64,000 nucleotides of DNA from Oceanospirillum beijerinckii DSM 7166 (GCF_000422425.1 NZ_AULT01000005.1:62001-126000); one strand, 5' to 3'; positions 1 to 9,674 are shown, counted from the first letter of the stretch. Numbers and translations: made by a program. Notes: generated by a model from the sequence alone, not told the origin.

Positions 1-87
1 CATAAAGTCCAGACCCAGCAGTAACGTCTGCACAATCAGAACGGCACTCAGTACGCTGACGGCGATATAGCGATCCAGTGTTTTCAT
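1..87 (-). CDS. lptG: LptG, lipopolysaccharide export permease (N-terminal fragment)
   Basis: The gene runs off the left edge; only 29 codons are visible, beginning MKTLDRYIAVSVL and continuing into a hydrophobic stretch, as expected for the first membrane helix of LptG. Its ATG shares one base with the TGA stop of the upstream gene lptF (TGATG), so the two are probably translationally coupled. LptF and LptG form the inner-membrane heterodimer of the LptB2FG ABC transporter, which extracts LPS from the inner membrane and passes it to LptC. The call rests mainly on the fixed lptF-lptG order, since the fragment is short. Confidence 0.85.
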   Translation of the reverse strand, partial: MKTLDRYIAVSVLSAVLIVQTLLLGLDFM

Positions 88-1238
88 CAGCTTTGTACCG
101 TCTCTGGTTTATCAGTCGGATTCGAGCTGTTCGGCTTCGAAGGCTTGGAGGATGACTTATTAAACAATGTATCCTTGAATACCAGTAGCATAGCGATCAG
201 GAAAAACACCAGATGTACCGACCACATACCAATCGCCGGGTCCAAACGGCCTTTTTCAATCATACCCTGCACAGAAATCAGCCCACTCAGGTAGAAAATA
301 TGCAGGAAAACCGCCGGGAAGAGTTTGGCAAAACGACCCTGGCGGGGGCGTACATAACTGAGCGGCACTGCCATAAGAGTGACAATGATGACCATTAGCG
401 GCAGAGATAAGCGCCATTGCACACCGGCGATATGCTGTGGGTTATCGGATGACCAGATCTGACTGGTTGGCAGCTGGCGTACCTTGATGCGGTTGCGATC
501 TTTGTTATCTTCGGCCAGACGCACAGCGTAACGCTCAAAAGTCAGGATATTAAAGTCTTTTTGTCCCACTTGACCTTCAGTTCGTGCACCATTCTCCAGT
601 ACCAGAAAGCGACTGCCGGTTTTTTCATCCAGATATTGATAACCTTGTTCCGCACGAAATACAGCGGTACGGCCATCGCTTTTTTCCCTGCGGTCACCGT
701 CCAGCTCCTGAGATAAAAAGACACCACGCATGCGGGTATTTTGGTCGGTCAGCTCTTCGGTATAGACCACTTGGCCTCCTGAGAATTGCTGGAAGCGTCC
801 GGGTTTAATCGCCGAGAAGTCGACCTTGCGCTTCTGTTTTTCAAAGATAGCGGCGGCTTTGGCTTCACTGTTGGGTGTCAGCCAAAGGCTGAAGCTACCG
901 ACAATGGTTGCTACCAAGGCACCGGCACACAGGGTGTAGAGCAGTAACCTGGTAGGGGTAAAGCCACAGGCCATCAGGACGCCCATCTCGTTTTCCTGAT
1001 ACAGACGGCCATAGGCCAGCATAATCGCCAGGAAAAAGCCCAGTGGCAGAATCAGTTCCAGTACGGAAGGCAGCTGAAGTACCAGCAGGCTCCAGAGAAA
1101 ATCCAGTGACAGAGAGCCTTCAGCGATATCTTCAAACAGCTTAATAAAACGACCGCCGAGAATAATCAGCAGGAGAACCAGGGTAACTGCCGTCATGGTC
1201 AGCAGCACTTCCCTGAGCAGGTAACGAAAAATAATCAA
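87..1238 (-). CDS. lptF: LptF, lipopolysaccharide export permease
   Basis: The 383-aa protein matches the LptF family in length and layout. Three N-terminal helices (about residues 8-30, 50-80 and 95-120) are followed by a periplasmic beta-jellyroll region (about 130-265) and three C-terminal helices (about 275-355). The segment NEMGVLMACGF in the cytoplasmic loop after the second helix is typical of the region that contacts the LptB ATPase. The start is TTG, preceded by AGGAG at seven bases, and no in-frame ATG upstream competes. The C-terminal tail is Ser/Pro/Lys-rich and likely cytoplasmic. It overlaps lptG by one base and is divergent from pepA, a common gammaproteobacterial arrangement. 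Confidence 0.93.
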   Translation of the reverse strand: MIIFRYLLREVLLTMTAVTLVLLLIILGGRFIKLFEDIAEGSLSLDFLWSLLVLQLPSVLELILPLGFFLAIMLAYGRLYQENEMGVLMACGFTPTRLLLYTLCAGALVATIVGSFSLWLTPNSEAKAAAIFEKQKRKVDFSAIKPGRFQQFSGGQVVYTEELTDQNTRMRGVFLSQELDGDRREKSDGRTAVFRAEQGYQYLDEKTGSRFLVLENGARTEGQVGQKDFNILTFERYAVRLAEDNKDRNRIKVRQLPTSQIWSSDNPQHIAGVQWRLSLPLMVIIVTLMAVPLSYVRPRQGRFAKLFPAVFLHIFYLSGLISVQGMIEKGRLDPAIGMWSVHLVFFLIAMLLVFKDTLFNKSSSKPSKPNSSNPTDKPETVQS

Positions 1239-1568
1239 AAAGCGGCTCCTGTCAGTGTTGGCTTCGGTGATCAGGCAGAGAGCGCTGTTTGCTCGTTGGA
1301 TATCTGCTGATCCTGCTTTGCGTTCAGTTGGGCATTGCGTAAACTGAGCGTAATGACTGAGAGTAGGTTCTCAGCGGGCAAATTATCCAATAACACTTCC
1401 CATTTGTCTTGTGGGTATTGTTTTGTCTTGCGGGTATTTTTGATTCTAATGGATCAGTTTTATATCCCAGGGTGACATTCTTGTGATGAGATAGCGTTGA
1501 AGAGAGTGATATTTGAGCGCGTTATTGGATGGTTTGCTTTTTTTGTCTTGTGAATTTTTGGAGTCTCT
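1239..1568. other. Divergent lptF/pepA intergenic region
   Basis: This 330-bp gene-free stretch must hold the promoters for lptFG and pepA. I cannot assign -35/-10 boxes confidently. It contains two adjacent copies of an 18-19 bp T/G-rich unit, TTTGTCTTG(T/C)GGGTATT (1403-1420 and 1422-1438), and a partial third copy, TTTGTCTTGTG, near 1543, just upstream of the pepA ribosome-binding site. Their role is unknown. Confidence 0.5.
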
Positions 1569-3047
1569 ATGCAGTTTATCGCAACTAATCAGGCATTAAC
1601 TGAGCTGAAAAAAGATTGTCTGGTCGCTTTTGTCGGCGCAGACGGTGAATTAGGTGCAGCCGCGCAACAGCTGGACCAAGCGGCCAATGGTCTGATCAGC
1701 AAAATTATCGATCAGGGTGACTTTACCGGAAAACAGGGCCAAACCCTGCTGCTGCCGGTTGTGGATGGTCTGGATGCCTCCCGTCTGCTGCTGGTGGGCA
1801 CAGGTAAAGCCGACGAGCTGAACGACGGCAAATTCCGTTCACTGGCGACAGGCCTGATCAATAGCATCAAAGGTGGCAAGATCGCATCTGTGGCGCTGAA
1901 TCTGGATGATATTGAATTAAAAGATGGTCGTGACAACGCCTGGAAAGCCCGTCTGTTGGCTGAAAACACCGAAACCGCACTCTACTCCTTCGATCAGATG
2001 AAGAGCAAAGAAGCGGAAGCGCTGGCGCTGAACGAAATCACCGTAGTCAGCCAGGATACCGCTGCGGTAGAAGCGGCACTGGCTATCGGTCAGGCAACGG
2101 GGCTGGGCTCTAACGTCACCCGTAACCTGGGCAACCTGCCGGGCAATGTGTGTACGCCAGTATTTCTGGCCGAGCAAGCAGAACTGCTGGTTGAAGATTG
2201 CGACGAGATGACCCTGATCGTACTGGACGAAGACCAGATGGCCGATCTGGGTATGCACTGTATGCTGTCTGTTGGCCAAGGCAGTGTGCAACCGTCGCGT
2301 TTGATCACCGTAGAGTACAAAGGTGCTGGTGATGAGCAGCCTCATGTGCTGGTCGGTAAGGGCGTAACCTTTGACTCCGGTGGTATCAGCCTGAAGCCGG
2401 GTGCGGGCATGGACGAGATGAAGTTTGATATGTGTGGTGCCGCCAGCGTTATGGGTGTGCTGCAGGTATTAAAAGCCCTGAAGCCTAAGGTTAATGTCGT
2501 GGGTGTGGTCGCTGCCGTTGAAAATATGCCAGCAGGTAACGCCACCAAGCCGGGTGATATCGTGACCACCATGTCCGGCAAAACCGTTGAGATCCTGAAC
2601 ACCGACGCTGAGGGCCGCCTGGTACTGTGTGATGCACTGACCTATATTGAGCGCTTTAACCCTGCCACCGTAGTGGATATCGCCACACTGACGGGTGCTT
2701 GTATTATCGCTCTGGGCCATCAGGCGACAGGTCTGCTGTCCAATGATGATGATCTGGCCGCTGACCTGCTGGCCTCCGGTATCGAAGCGGCAGACCGCGC
2801 CTGGCATCTGCCGCTGTGGTCCGAGTACCAACAGCAACTGGAGTCTAATTTCGCCGATATCGCCAATATCGGTGGCCGTCCGGCGGGTACCATCACCGCA
2901 GCCTGCTTCCTGTCCCGCTTCACCGAAGACTACCGTTGGGCGCACCTGGATATCGCAGGCACCGCATGGCACAGCGGCGGTAAAGAGAAAGGTGCAACCG
3001 GTCGTCCGGTTCCATTGCTGACTCAATATCTGCTGTCTAAGGTTTAA
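1569..3047 (+). CDS. pepA: Leucyl aminopeptidase PepA (family M17)
   Basis: The 492-aa cytosolic metallo-aminopeptidase removes N-terminal residues, preferably leucine. The M17 signature NTDAEGRL lies at residues 344-351, and the other metal-ligand segment VGKGVTFDSGG at about 262-272 supplies Lys264 and Asp269. The N-terminal 160 residues form the less conserved macrodomain-like region. In E. coli PepA also acts as a DNA-binding protein in Xer recombination and carAB control; whether it does so here cannot be seen. The ATG has GGAG six bases upstream. It is divergent from lptF. In many gammaproteobacteria pepA is followed by holC and valS, but here those lie about 38 kb away and a chemoreceptor follows in the opposite orientation. 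Confidence 0.96.
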   Translation: MQFIATNQALTELKKDCLVAFVGADGELGAAAQQLDQAANGLISKIIDQGDFTGKQGQTLLLPVVDGLDASRLLLVGTGKADELNDGKFRSLATGLINSIKGGKIASVALNLDDIELKDGRDNAWKARLLAENTETALYSFDQMKSKEAEALALNEITVVSQDTAAVEAALAIGQATGLGSNVTRNLGNLPGNVCTPVFLAEQAELLVEDCDEMTLIVLDEDQMADLGMHCMLSVGQGSVQPSRLITVEYKGAGDEQPHVLVGKGVTFDSGGISLKPGAGMDEMKFDMCGAASVMGVLQVLKALKPKVNVVGVVAAVENMPAGNATKPGDIVTTMSGKTVEILNTDAEGRLVLCDALTYIERFNPATVVDIATLTGACIIALGHQATGLLSNDDDLAADLLASGIEAADRAWHLPLWSEYQQQLESNFADIANIGGRPAGTITAACFLSRFTEDYRWAHLDIAGTAWHSGGKEKGATGRPVPLLTQYLLSKV

Positions 3048-3083
3048 TTCCTGAGCGGATAGTCCTGTATTAATGGGATAAAT

Positions 3084-3121
3084 AAAAGGCGATAAGTACA
3101 ACCAGTACTTGTCGCCTTTTT
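3084..3121. terminator. Probable bidirectional terminator between pepA and the chemoreceptor gene
   Basis: A 16-bp stem (AAAAGGCGATAAGTAC pairing with GTACTTGTCGCCTTTT, one G-U-type position) with a short loop is flanked by A and T runs. It sits between two converging genes, so it can serve both strands. Confidence 0.85.
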
Positions 3122-3153
3122 CATATCGCTGAATTATCTGGAGATCAACGTTA

Positions 3154-5247
3154 CTAGTAACGGAAACGTCCCAGTTGGCCTTCCAGTTTTTTCACCAGAT
3201 TCAGCAGTGACTGACTCTCGTCATTCGCTGCAGTCGCCCCATCGGCAACCAGAGCGGTTTCATCACTGATATTAACGATATTGCGGGTAATATCCTCAGT
3301 TACTGCTCGTTGCTCTTCAACGACACTGGCCATCTGAGTGGTGGTGTTGTCGATTTCGGCAATGGCCGTCACAACCTGTCGTAGATGATTAGAGGCTTCT
3401 TCTGCCAGCTCCAGACACATCTCTGATTGTTCGTTACCTTTCTGCATCGCTTGCAATGCACTCCTGCTACGCTGCTGTAAACGATCAATCAGTGCCTGAA
3501 TCTCTTCAGTCGAGGCTTGAGTTTTTGAGGCCAGGTTACGCACTTCATCGGCTACGACGGCAAAGCCACGGCCGGATTCACCGGCACGAGCCGCTTCAAT
3601 TGCAGCGTTCAGAGCCAGCAGGTTGGTCTGTTCAGAGATACCCTGAATGGTTTCAACAATCTGGCTAATGTTATCGCTGTCCTGTGCCAATTGATCCATC
3701 AGCTCAGACGTACTGGAGATCTGGTCCGACAACTCTTTAATCGAGCGGGCACTTTCATCCACGTTAACTGCACTGCTATCCACCGAGTGTTTTGCTTCGC
3801 TGGAAGAGGTGGCAGTGGTTGTGGCAATTTGAGCCACCTCACCGGCCGAGGCGGCCAGTTCGTTAATAGCGGTGGCGATCTGATCGACTTCCGCCCGTTG
3901 TTTTTCAATACCCAGTGTACTGCTATTGGAAATCTCGGCAGCACGTTTGGCCGAGCCTTCGACATTGCCCATCTCAGCCGCAATATCTTTGACAATACCG
4001 TGAGTTTTCTCGATGAAGGCATCGATGCCACGGGCCAGATCACCCACTTCATCAGCTCTTTGCAGTTTCAGACGCTGGGTCAGGTCGCCGTCCTGAGAGG
4101 CTAGCTGATTGATCATACCTGCTGCACGACCAATTGGCGCAGCAATACCATGGGCAATACCCATCAGTAGTACAATGCCAAGGCCGGCAATCACAGCACC
4201 GATCAGAACCAGAGAGACCATGCTTTCGTTAAATTCAGTCGCCATGCTTTCTTTTGTAAGAATAGCTCCGGCCAGAACAAGGTTCTCATTCAGGCGAATC
4301 ACTACGGCCCATGGGGTATTCACACCGGGTAGCTGAATCGGCTCGACAGCCCAGAATTCGCCATCCAGCTGCAGCATCTGTTTCTGCCCCTGTTTAACGA
4401 AACCCAGCAACTGATCTTTATGCTTACCGCTATAGGTCTTGGCTAATGCCAGTTGGCTGTCAGAATCAGCTGCAACCAAACCGGTGTTACTTAGCAGAAT
4501 CACCTGACCTTGACCATTGTATAGTGATTGATCGGCATTTTCGGCTAACTGAGTCAGGAAGCTCAGCTCCATATCGATACCAGCCATACCCTTTACCTGG
4601 CCATCGACCAGCAGTGGCAGAGTGATAGAGGTGCCTACGATAGTACGGCCACCGACTTCCCAGGAGTAGGGCTCAGCCAGGCAGGTCTTTCCGGTATCTA
4701 CGGGACAGGTGTACCAGGCTGAATCGGTGCTGCCTTTCTCAATGTTTTCATACACGGTTTTCAGATTAAGAGGGCGATAGCCCAGGCTACCGTCAGTATT
4801 TCGATACCAGTATGGGGCAAACTGACCATTATCGAAGGTGTGAACTTCACCGATATTGGCTTTATCCTGGCCATCAACAGCATTGGGCAACCAGGCAATA
4901 TAGGTTCCCATCACATTATCGTTCTGGACCAACATCGATTTGGTGTAGTTATAAAATGGGGTGCGGGGTGTTTGGCGACCACTTTGCTCAATAAAGCTAC
5001 TCATGGTGTCGGCCAGTCCTTTGGCAACATACAGGGCGCGATTCAGCTCAGAAGCGGTTTTACCAGCCTGAGCTGCTGCCAGGGCTGACAGCTGAGCACG
5101 GGCCTTTTGTGTTAACTCCTCACTCACAAGGCCTGCGGTTTGGGTTTCAACCTTGTTGTTACTCCATGCTACTGCGGCCAGTAAGATGACAGAGGAAAGT
5201 GCAAGACAAGCACCTGTCGCCAGTGCAATTCTATTTTTAATTTTCAT
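3154..5247 (-). CDS. Methyl-accepting chemotaxis protein
   Basis: This is a membrane chemoreceptor of about 697 aa. The first helix (about residues 8-28) is followed by a large periplasmic sensor (about 30-340) resembling a dCache ligand-binding domain, a second helix (about 345-368), a HAMP segment (about 370-425) and the cytoplasmic signalling coiled coil. The highly conserved hairpin tip is clear ([15 protein letters not shown] and [15 protein letters not shown]). Flanking helices contain Gln/Glu-rich methylation-type segments. It should control CheA/CheW in chemotaxis; the ligand cannot be told. I start it at the ATG at 5247, although a TTG four codons upstream (5259) is also open. A strong sigma-28-like -10 element lies about 55 bp upstream. 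Confidence 0.93.
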   Translation of the reverse strand: MKIKNRIALATGACLALSSVILLAAVAWSNNKVETQTAGLVSEELTQKARAQLSALAAAQAGKTASELNRALYVAKGLADTMSSFIEQSGRQTPRTPFYNYTKSMLVQNDNVMGTYIAWLPNAVDGQDKANIGEVHTFDNGQFAPYWYRNTDGSLGYRPLNLKTVYENIEKGSTDSAWYTCPVDTGKTCLAEPYSWEVGGRTIVGTSITLPLLVDGQVKGMAGIDMELSFLTQLAENADQSLYNGQGQVILLSNTGLVAADSDSQLALAKTYSGKHKDQLLGFVKQGQKQMLQLDGEFWAVEPIQLPGVNTPWAVVIRLNENLVLAGAILTKESMATEFNESMVSLVLIGAVIAGLGIVLLMGIAHGIAAPIGRAAGMINQLASQDGDLTQRLKLQRADEVGDLARGIDAFIEKTHGIVKDIAAEMGNVEGSAKRAAEISNSSTLGIEKQRAEVDQIATAINELAASAGEVAQIATTTATSSSEAKHSVDSSAVNVDESARSIKELSDQISSTSELMDQLAQDSDNISQIVETIQGISEQTNLLALNAAIEAARAGESGRGFAVVADEVRNLASKTQASTEEIQALIDRLQQRSRSALQAMQKGNEQSEMCLELAEEASNHLRQVVTAIAEIDNTTTQMASVVEEQRAVTEDITRNIVNISDETALVADGATAANDESQSLLNLVKKLEGQLGRFRY

Positions 5248-5301
5248 AGGACGCTTCAATCTTTAAAGGATGTGGGTTCAGCTTTGTGGCTATCATTTTT
5301 C

Positions 5302-5309
5302 TTATCGGC
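5302..5309 (-). promoter_or_regulatory. Sigma-28 (FliA)-like -10 element for the chemoreceptor gene
   Basis: The minus strand reads GCCGATAA, an exact match to the flagellar sigma factor -10 consensus, about 55 bp upstream of the chemoreceptor start. Fifteen bases further up there is no good TAAA -35 match (CATT), so only half of the promoter is convincing. FliA control of chemoreceptor genes is well established in gammaproteobacteria. Confidence 0.55.
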
Positions 5310-5794
5310 AGTCCTTTTTTATTAAATGATTATTTAACTATCCCTGTATCAGTTAATTATTATCCTGTTTAGTGGATAAATTAAAGCTTTAGTCTAATAA
5401 AAAGTAAGCTTGTGTTACGTTAGCAATAAAAACATTTCATTTTTGTGACAATGCTCTGTTTTTCTTAACCATTTGATTAACATCAAGGATATAAAAGCCA
5501 GATGGTGCGGGCATTTTCCTATAATCAGTGTAGCAGCGGTGTTTAGAAAAGCATAAGAGTCAGATACGGCCGCATAGCAAAAGATAAGTCCACCAACATC
5601 CATCTTGCCATCCCCGGCTACACATCGTAGAAGGAAAGAGGGAGGAGATAGAGTGTCAATGTCGCAGCTACTAATTTAGTGAGGTGCTTAAGTAAGAAAG
5701 GTATGGGCTTAAGGTACGGGCTGAAAAAAGGTCTGTGTCTATCGCTTAGAGGATTGGAGGGTTAGAGGATTGGGCGTTTCTGTGGGCTAAAACG
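5310..5794. other. Gene-free AT-rich stretch
   Basis: About 485 bp between the chemoreceptor promoter and the terminator of the symporter gene. A 62-codon minus-strand frame exists near 5415-5603, but it has no family resemblance, so I see no gene here. Confidence 0.5.
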
Positions 5795-5825
5795 ACAGAA
5801 CCCCCGGCACTACCGAGGGTTCTGT
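5795..5825 (-). terminator. Terminator of the AGCS symporter gene
   Basis: On the minus strand, a 13-bp stem beginning ACAGAACCCTCGG closes on a matching arm with one G-U-type position, about 35 bp after the symporter stop. The following T run is short (CGTTTT). Confidence 0.7.
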
Positions 5826-5862
5826 TAGCGCTTAGCTGATAAAGCTAAGAGATTGTGGGCGA

Positions 5863-7371
5863 TTAAGCCGACTCAGCCTCTTTAGCTTTATTCTCTGCTT
5901 TCCGCTTATCCCAGAAGTGAGCGTTTTTGATGCCCAGCTTTTCCGGATCAAAGGTGTAATCAGTCACGCCAGCTTTCTGTTGTGCTTCATAGTCCTGCAG
6001 TGCTTTCAGAGCAGGCTTGGACATAAAGAAGATGATCAGAATACCAACGATGTTCAGCCAGGCCATCATGCCTACACCTACGTCACCCATCGCCCATGCC
6101 AGGTTGGCAGTTTTGATTGCACCGTAGAAAGTGGCACCCATGATGGTGACTTTCAGGGCAAAGATCACACCCGGCAGGTTAACGGAACGTTTCAGGTACG
6201 CCACATTGGTTTCAGCAATGTAGTAGTACGCCAGAATCGTGGTGAAGGAGAAGAAGAACAGCGCCAGCGCTACAAACGGTTTACCTACGCCAGGCAGTAC
6301 GCTTTCAATCGCCATCTGGGTAAAGATAGGGCTGTTAGCGGCTGCATCGGCTGCTACGTTCTGAACCAGGAAGGTATCACCCACACCGTGTACGTTGTAC
6401 GCACCAGTGATCAGGATCATAAATGCAGTCGCAGAACATACGAACAGAGTATCGATGTATACAGAGAACGCCTGAACCAGACCTTGCTGTGCAGGGTGCT
6501 GTACTTCAGCCGCTGCCGCTGCGTGAGGGCCAGTACCCTGACCGGCTTCGTTGGAGTAAACACCACGTTTTACACCCCAACCAATCGCAGCACCAATACC
6601 CGCCATAGGCGTAAAGGCATCGCCCAGAATCATACCAATTACGCCTGGCAGTTGATCAATATTCAGCAGAACGATAGTACAAGCGATGATGATGTAACCC
6701 AGTGCCATGAAAGGTACAACCACTTCAGTGAAGCGAGCGATACGTTTAACACCACCGAAGATGATAAAGCCCAGGATCAGTACAACCGCAACACCCGTCA
6801 TAATCTTGGCAGAGCTGACCTCACCGAAACCGGTTGCGATCATGGTACCTGGACCAAATGCCGTTTCAACCGCGTTACCAATACTGTTGGCCTGGACACC
6901 CGGCAGGAAAATACCACAGGCCGCAATGGTCGCGATCGCAAAAATCACAGCATACCATTTCTGGCCCATCGCTTTTTCGATGTAGTACGCAGGACCACCA
7001 CGATACTGGCCGTCTTGCTCTTCTTTATAGATCTGCGCCAGCGTAGATTCTGCATAAGCGGTTGCTGCGCCCAGGAAGGCCACAACCCACATCCAGAATA
7101 CTGCACCTGGTCCACCAAAACCGATAGCAGCGGCTACACCCGCGATATTACCTGTACCCACACGACCAGACAGAGAAACCGCTAATGCCTGGAAAGACGA
7201 GATGCCTTTATCAGAGCTTTTTCCGGAAAATAGCAAACGCCACATTTCGGAAAAATGTCTGACCTGAACAAATCGTGTCATGATGGAGTAAAACAGACCG
7301 GCGCCCAGGCAGAGATAGATCAAAGCCGGACTCCAGATGATGCCGTTCATAAAATCGACAAATGCTTGCAT
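5863..7371 (-). CDS. Sodium:alanine/glycine symporter (AGCS family)
   Basis: The 502-aa integral membrane protein has about 10-11 hydrophobic helices. It carries the AGCS hallmark GRVGTGNIAGVAAAIGFGGP near residues 70-90 and the conserved segment SNEAGQGTGPHAAAAAE near 275-290. The family (AlsT, AgcS, DagA-like) imports alanine, glycine or glutamine with Na+ or H+; which substrate is used here cannot be decided. The C-terminal tail is charged and cytoplasmic. The ATG is preceded by GGAGG at eight bases. It is a single-gene unit with its own terminator, divergent from a Kef-type antiporter gene. Confidence 0.93.
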   Translation of the reverse strand: MQAFVDFMNGIIWSPALIYLCLGAGLFYSIMTRFVQVRHFSEMWRLLFSGKSSDKGISSFQALAVSLSGRVGTGNIAGVAAAIGFGGPGAVFWMWVVAFLGAATAYAESTLAQIYKEEQDGQYRGGPAYYIEKAMGQKWYAVIFAIATIAACGIFLPGVQANSIGNAVETAFGPGTMIATGFGEVSSAKIMTGVAVVLILGFIIFGGVKRIARFTEVVVPFMALGYIIIACTIVLLNIDQLPGVIGMILGDAFTPMAGIGAAIGWGVKRGVYSNEAGQGTGPHAAAAAEVQHPAQQGLVQAFSVYIDTLFVCSATAFMILITGAYNVHGVGDTFLVQNVAADAAANSPIFTQMAIESVLPGVGKPFVALALFFFSFTTILAYYYIAETNVAYLKRSVNLPGVIFALKVTIMGATFYGAIKTANLAWAMGDVGVGMMAWLNIVGILIIFFMSKPALKALQDYEAQQKAGVTDYTFDPEKLGIKNAHFWDKRKAENKAKEAESA

Positions 7372-7832
7372 GTAAAATGCCTCCCCTCAGAGGAAGCGCC
7401 TTGGCGCTGTATTATTAATGTTATGGTGCGGCAGTTATTCTACCTAAGTCTAGATAGTGTTTTTTTCTTTTATTGTGGCCGAATTAGGTCATATATCTAT
7501 CAATAGGTATTGGAATTTGCTTTTTTATTCGGTGTTTAGAAATTCTAAAGTGAAATTCTATCTTAATCGGTCGTTTGATTAGCTGGGTTGTGTCGCTGCA
7601 CAAGACGATGATGCACGACACGGATATTAAATGACGAACTAAAATGACATTTAACGGGGTGGCGGCTGTTAACGTTTTTTTGCACGGGACATAGCGAATT
7701 TTACAGTTCATAGGGCACTTTCAGAGTAAAATAATGTCGTAAATAGCCATACAAATGAAGCGGTTAAGTAAACTTTCTAGTCAGGATTGCCGATACCGTG
7801 ATCACGAATTGCAGCGGACAATGGGATAACAC
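7372..7832. other. Divergent AGCS/Kef intergenic region
   Basis: This 461-bp AT-rich stretch contains promoters for both flanking genes. The one recognisable element is a sigma-28-like sequence on the plus strand (7769-7796). A 75-codon minus-strand frame (7484-7711) looks fortuitous. Confidence 0.5.
7769..7796 (+). promoter_or_regulatory. Possible sigma-28-type promoter upstream of the Kef-type antiporter
   Basis: TAAACTTT (7 of 8 bases of TAAAGTTT) is followed after 12 bp by GCCGATAC (7 of 8 bases of GCCGATAA). The usual spacer is 11 bp. It lies 36 bp before the antiporter ATG in the right orientation. It may be chance, because an antiporter is not an expected flagellar-regulon member. Confidence 0.35.
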
Positions 7833-9554
7833 ATGCATCTGGAAACCTTTATCACCTCGGCCTTGATGGTGCTGATAGCCACCTCACTGGCCGTGGCTCT
7901 GTTTAAACATTTTGGTTTAGGCTCGATTTTGGGCTTGCTGGTGGCAGGGATTGCTGTCGGTCCTTATACCGGGGGGCCTTATGTCACCGAAAATGTGGAA
8001 GATGTGCGTCATTTCACTGAGCTGGGCGTGGTGCTGCTGTTATTTCTGATCGGTTTGGAGATGAAGCCGGCCAAACTCTGGGCGATGCGCCGGGAGGTCT
8101 TTGGTTTAGGGCTATTACAGATTCTGGTCTCAGGTGCGGTGATCGGCCTCTATTTCTCTATGTTTGAACCCAACTGGGCGGCGGCTCTGTTGATCGGTAT
8201 GACCTTTGCGCTGTCTTCCACGGCGATGGTATTGCAGATGCTGCAGGAGAGCGGCGAGATCACCAGTCGTCACGGTTCGGCTTCTTTTGCGATTCTGTTG
8301 ATGCAGGATCTGGCCATTGTCCCTCTGTTGGCTATTGTGCCGATTTTGTCCACCACAGGTCAGCTATCTGAAGTGCCTGTGTGGCAACAGGTGGCAACGG
8401 TCTTCGGCATGCTGGCGCTGATCGGCGTTTTTGGTCGTTATGTGCTGCCGGTGGCACTGGACCAACTGTCCCGTCGTGGCAATAAAGAGGGCTTCCTGCT
8501 TGTGGTACTACTGGCGGTATTCCTGGCGGCCTGGACCATGCACTATGCTGGTATCTCCATGGCGCTGGGTGCCTTTATTATGGGGATGCTGCTGTCCAGC
8601 TCAAACTACCGTATTCAGGTTCAGGCACTGATCGAACCCTACAAAGGCATGCTGATGAGCCTGTTTTTTGTTGCTGTGGGTATGTCGATTGATATCGCGG
8701 CATTAGGTGAGCAACCAGGTCTGTTTATTCAACACATTATCGTGATTATCGCACTGAAGTTTGCGGTACTGATCGGTTTGAGTATGGCCTTTGGCTTTAA
8801 TCGGGACAAAGCAATGCGTATTGCTCTGCTACTGTCGCAAAGTGGTGAGTTTGGCTTTGTCCTGTTTGGTTCTGCCAAGGCACTGCAGGTGATCAGCGAT
8901 GAAACCTTTGTATTAGCCGTGGGCGTGATCTCGGTGTCTATGGCGATTACTCCGCTGATGATGAAAGCTGCAGATACGGTAAACAAGGTTTCTAACCGTC
9001 GCAAACCGGTTAAGCCAAGTAAAGCAGATGAGATTGAACTGCCGTCCGATAATAAAACAGGTCGTGTCGTCATCGGTGGTTTTGGTCGAGTCGGTTATAC
9101 CGTTGCCACCCTGTTAAAAGCCCGTGGTGTGCCTTTTATCGCTTTTGATACCAATCCTAACCATGTGACTAAGGGACAGGAACTGGATATGCCGGTGTAT
9201 TATGGTGATGTCGGTGACGCCCATCTGCTGGAGGCGGCACACCTGCGTGAAGCCTCGCTGGTCGTAATGACCATTGACCATACACCGTCGGCATTAAGAG
9301 CGATTCATCATACCCGTACTGATTATCCGAATGTGCCGATTATTTCCCGGGCAAAAGATCTGGAAGCCTGCCATAGTCTGCAGGAAGCGGGAGCCACACA
9401 CGCGTTCCCTGAAGCGATGGAAAGCAGCCTGCATCTGGGCGGGGAAACACTGAAGATGATCAATGTGCGTGAGCATGAAGTGGAAGCCTTACTGGATGAG
9501 GTGCGTAATGCCGGTTACCAACCGCTGGTTACCGATACCCAGGAAGTTAAATAG
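7833..9554 (+). CDS. CPA2-family monovalent cation:proton antiporter with RCK/TrkA-N domain (Kef-like)
   Basis: This is a 573-aa membrane antiporter. Residues about 5-385 form the multi-helix Na+/H+-exchanger domain, including the typical ELGVVLLLFLIGLEM segment near 65-80 and the unwound-helix region around TFALSSTAMVLQML. After a basic linker (about 390-405) comes a Rossmann nucleotide-binding TrkA-N domain, GRVVIGGFGRVGYTVA, near 410-425. The family exchanges K+ for H+; KefB and KefC are glutathione-gated. The protein is slightly shorter than E. coli KefB/C (about 600-620 aa), and no ancillary KefF/KefG subunit gene lies beside it, so glutathione gating is unproven. Confidence 0.9.
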   Translation: MHLETFITSALMVLIATSLAVALFKHFGLGSILGLLVAGIAVGPYTGGPYVTENVEDVRHFTELGVVLLLFLIGLEMKPAKLWAMRREVFGLGLLQILVSGAVIGLYFSMFEPNWAAALLIGMTFALSSTAMVLQMLQESGEITSRHGSASFAILLMQDLAIVPLLAIVPILSTTGQLSEVPVWQQVATVFGMLALIGVFGRYVLPVALDQLSRRGNKEGFLLVVLLAVFLAAWTMHYAGISMALGAFIMGMLLSSSNYRIQVQALIEPYKGMLMSLFFVAVGMSIDIAALGEQPGLFIQHIIVIIALKFAVLIGLSMAFGFNRDKAMRIALLLSQSGEFGFVLFGSAKALQVISDETFVLAVGVISVSMAITPLMMKAADTVNKVSNRRKPVKPSKADEIELPSDNKTGRVVIGGFGRVGYTVATLLKARGVPFIAFDTNPNHVTKGQELDMPVYYGDVGDAHLLEAAHLREASLVVMTIDHTPSALRAIHHTRTDYPNVPIISRAKDLEACHSLQEAGATHAFPEAMESSLHLGGETLKMINVREHEVEALLDEVRNAGYQPLVTDTQEVK

Positions 9555-9654
9555 CCCTTTTTGTTGATGCGTCTTTATAATGGGCCGATCTTCTGTAATC
9601 GCGGGATAACCTTGTTTAACCTCGTCGGTATTACAATGAAGATGGCTCTGAGTC

Positions 9655-9674
9655 GGCAGGCCAAAAGGCCTGCC
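9655..9674. terminator. Perfect hairpin between converging antiporter and peroxiredoxin genes
   Basis: GGCAGGCC-AAAA-GGCCTGCC is a perfect 8-bp stem with a tetraloop, about 100 bp past the antiporter stop and 60 bp past the end of the peroxiredoxin gene on the other strand. No T run follows on either strand, so it may act as a 3' stability or Rho-assisted element rather than a classical terminator. Confidence 0.4.

Noticed and set aside
5415-5603. A 62-codon minus-strand frame in the gap before the symporter terminator
   Set aside because: No ribosome-binding site, unusual composition and no resemblance to any family.
5917-7185. A 422-codon plus-strand open frame opposite the AGCS symporter gene
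   Set aside because: It lies fully antisense to a well-recognised membrane transporter. Its product is rich in Thr, Arg, His and Asn with no hydrophobic pattern or motif, as expected for a shadow of helix-coding DNA.
7484-7711. A 75-codon minus-strand frame in the AGCS/Kef divergent region
   Set aside because: It is Ile/Lys/Arg-rich as expected from AT-rich noncoding DNA and lies across the promoter region.
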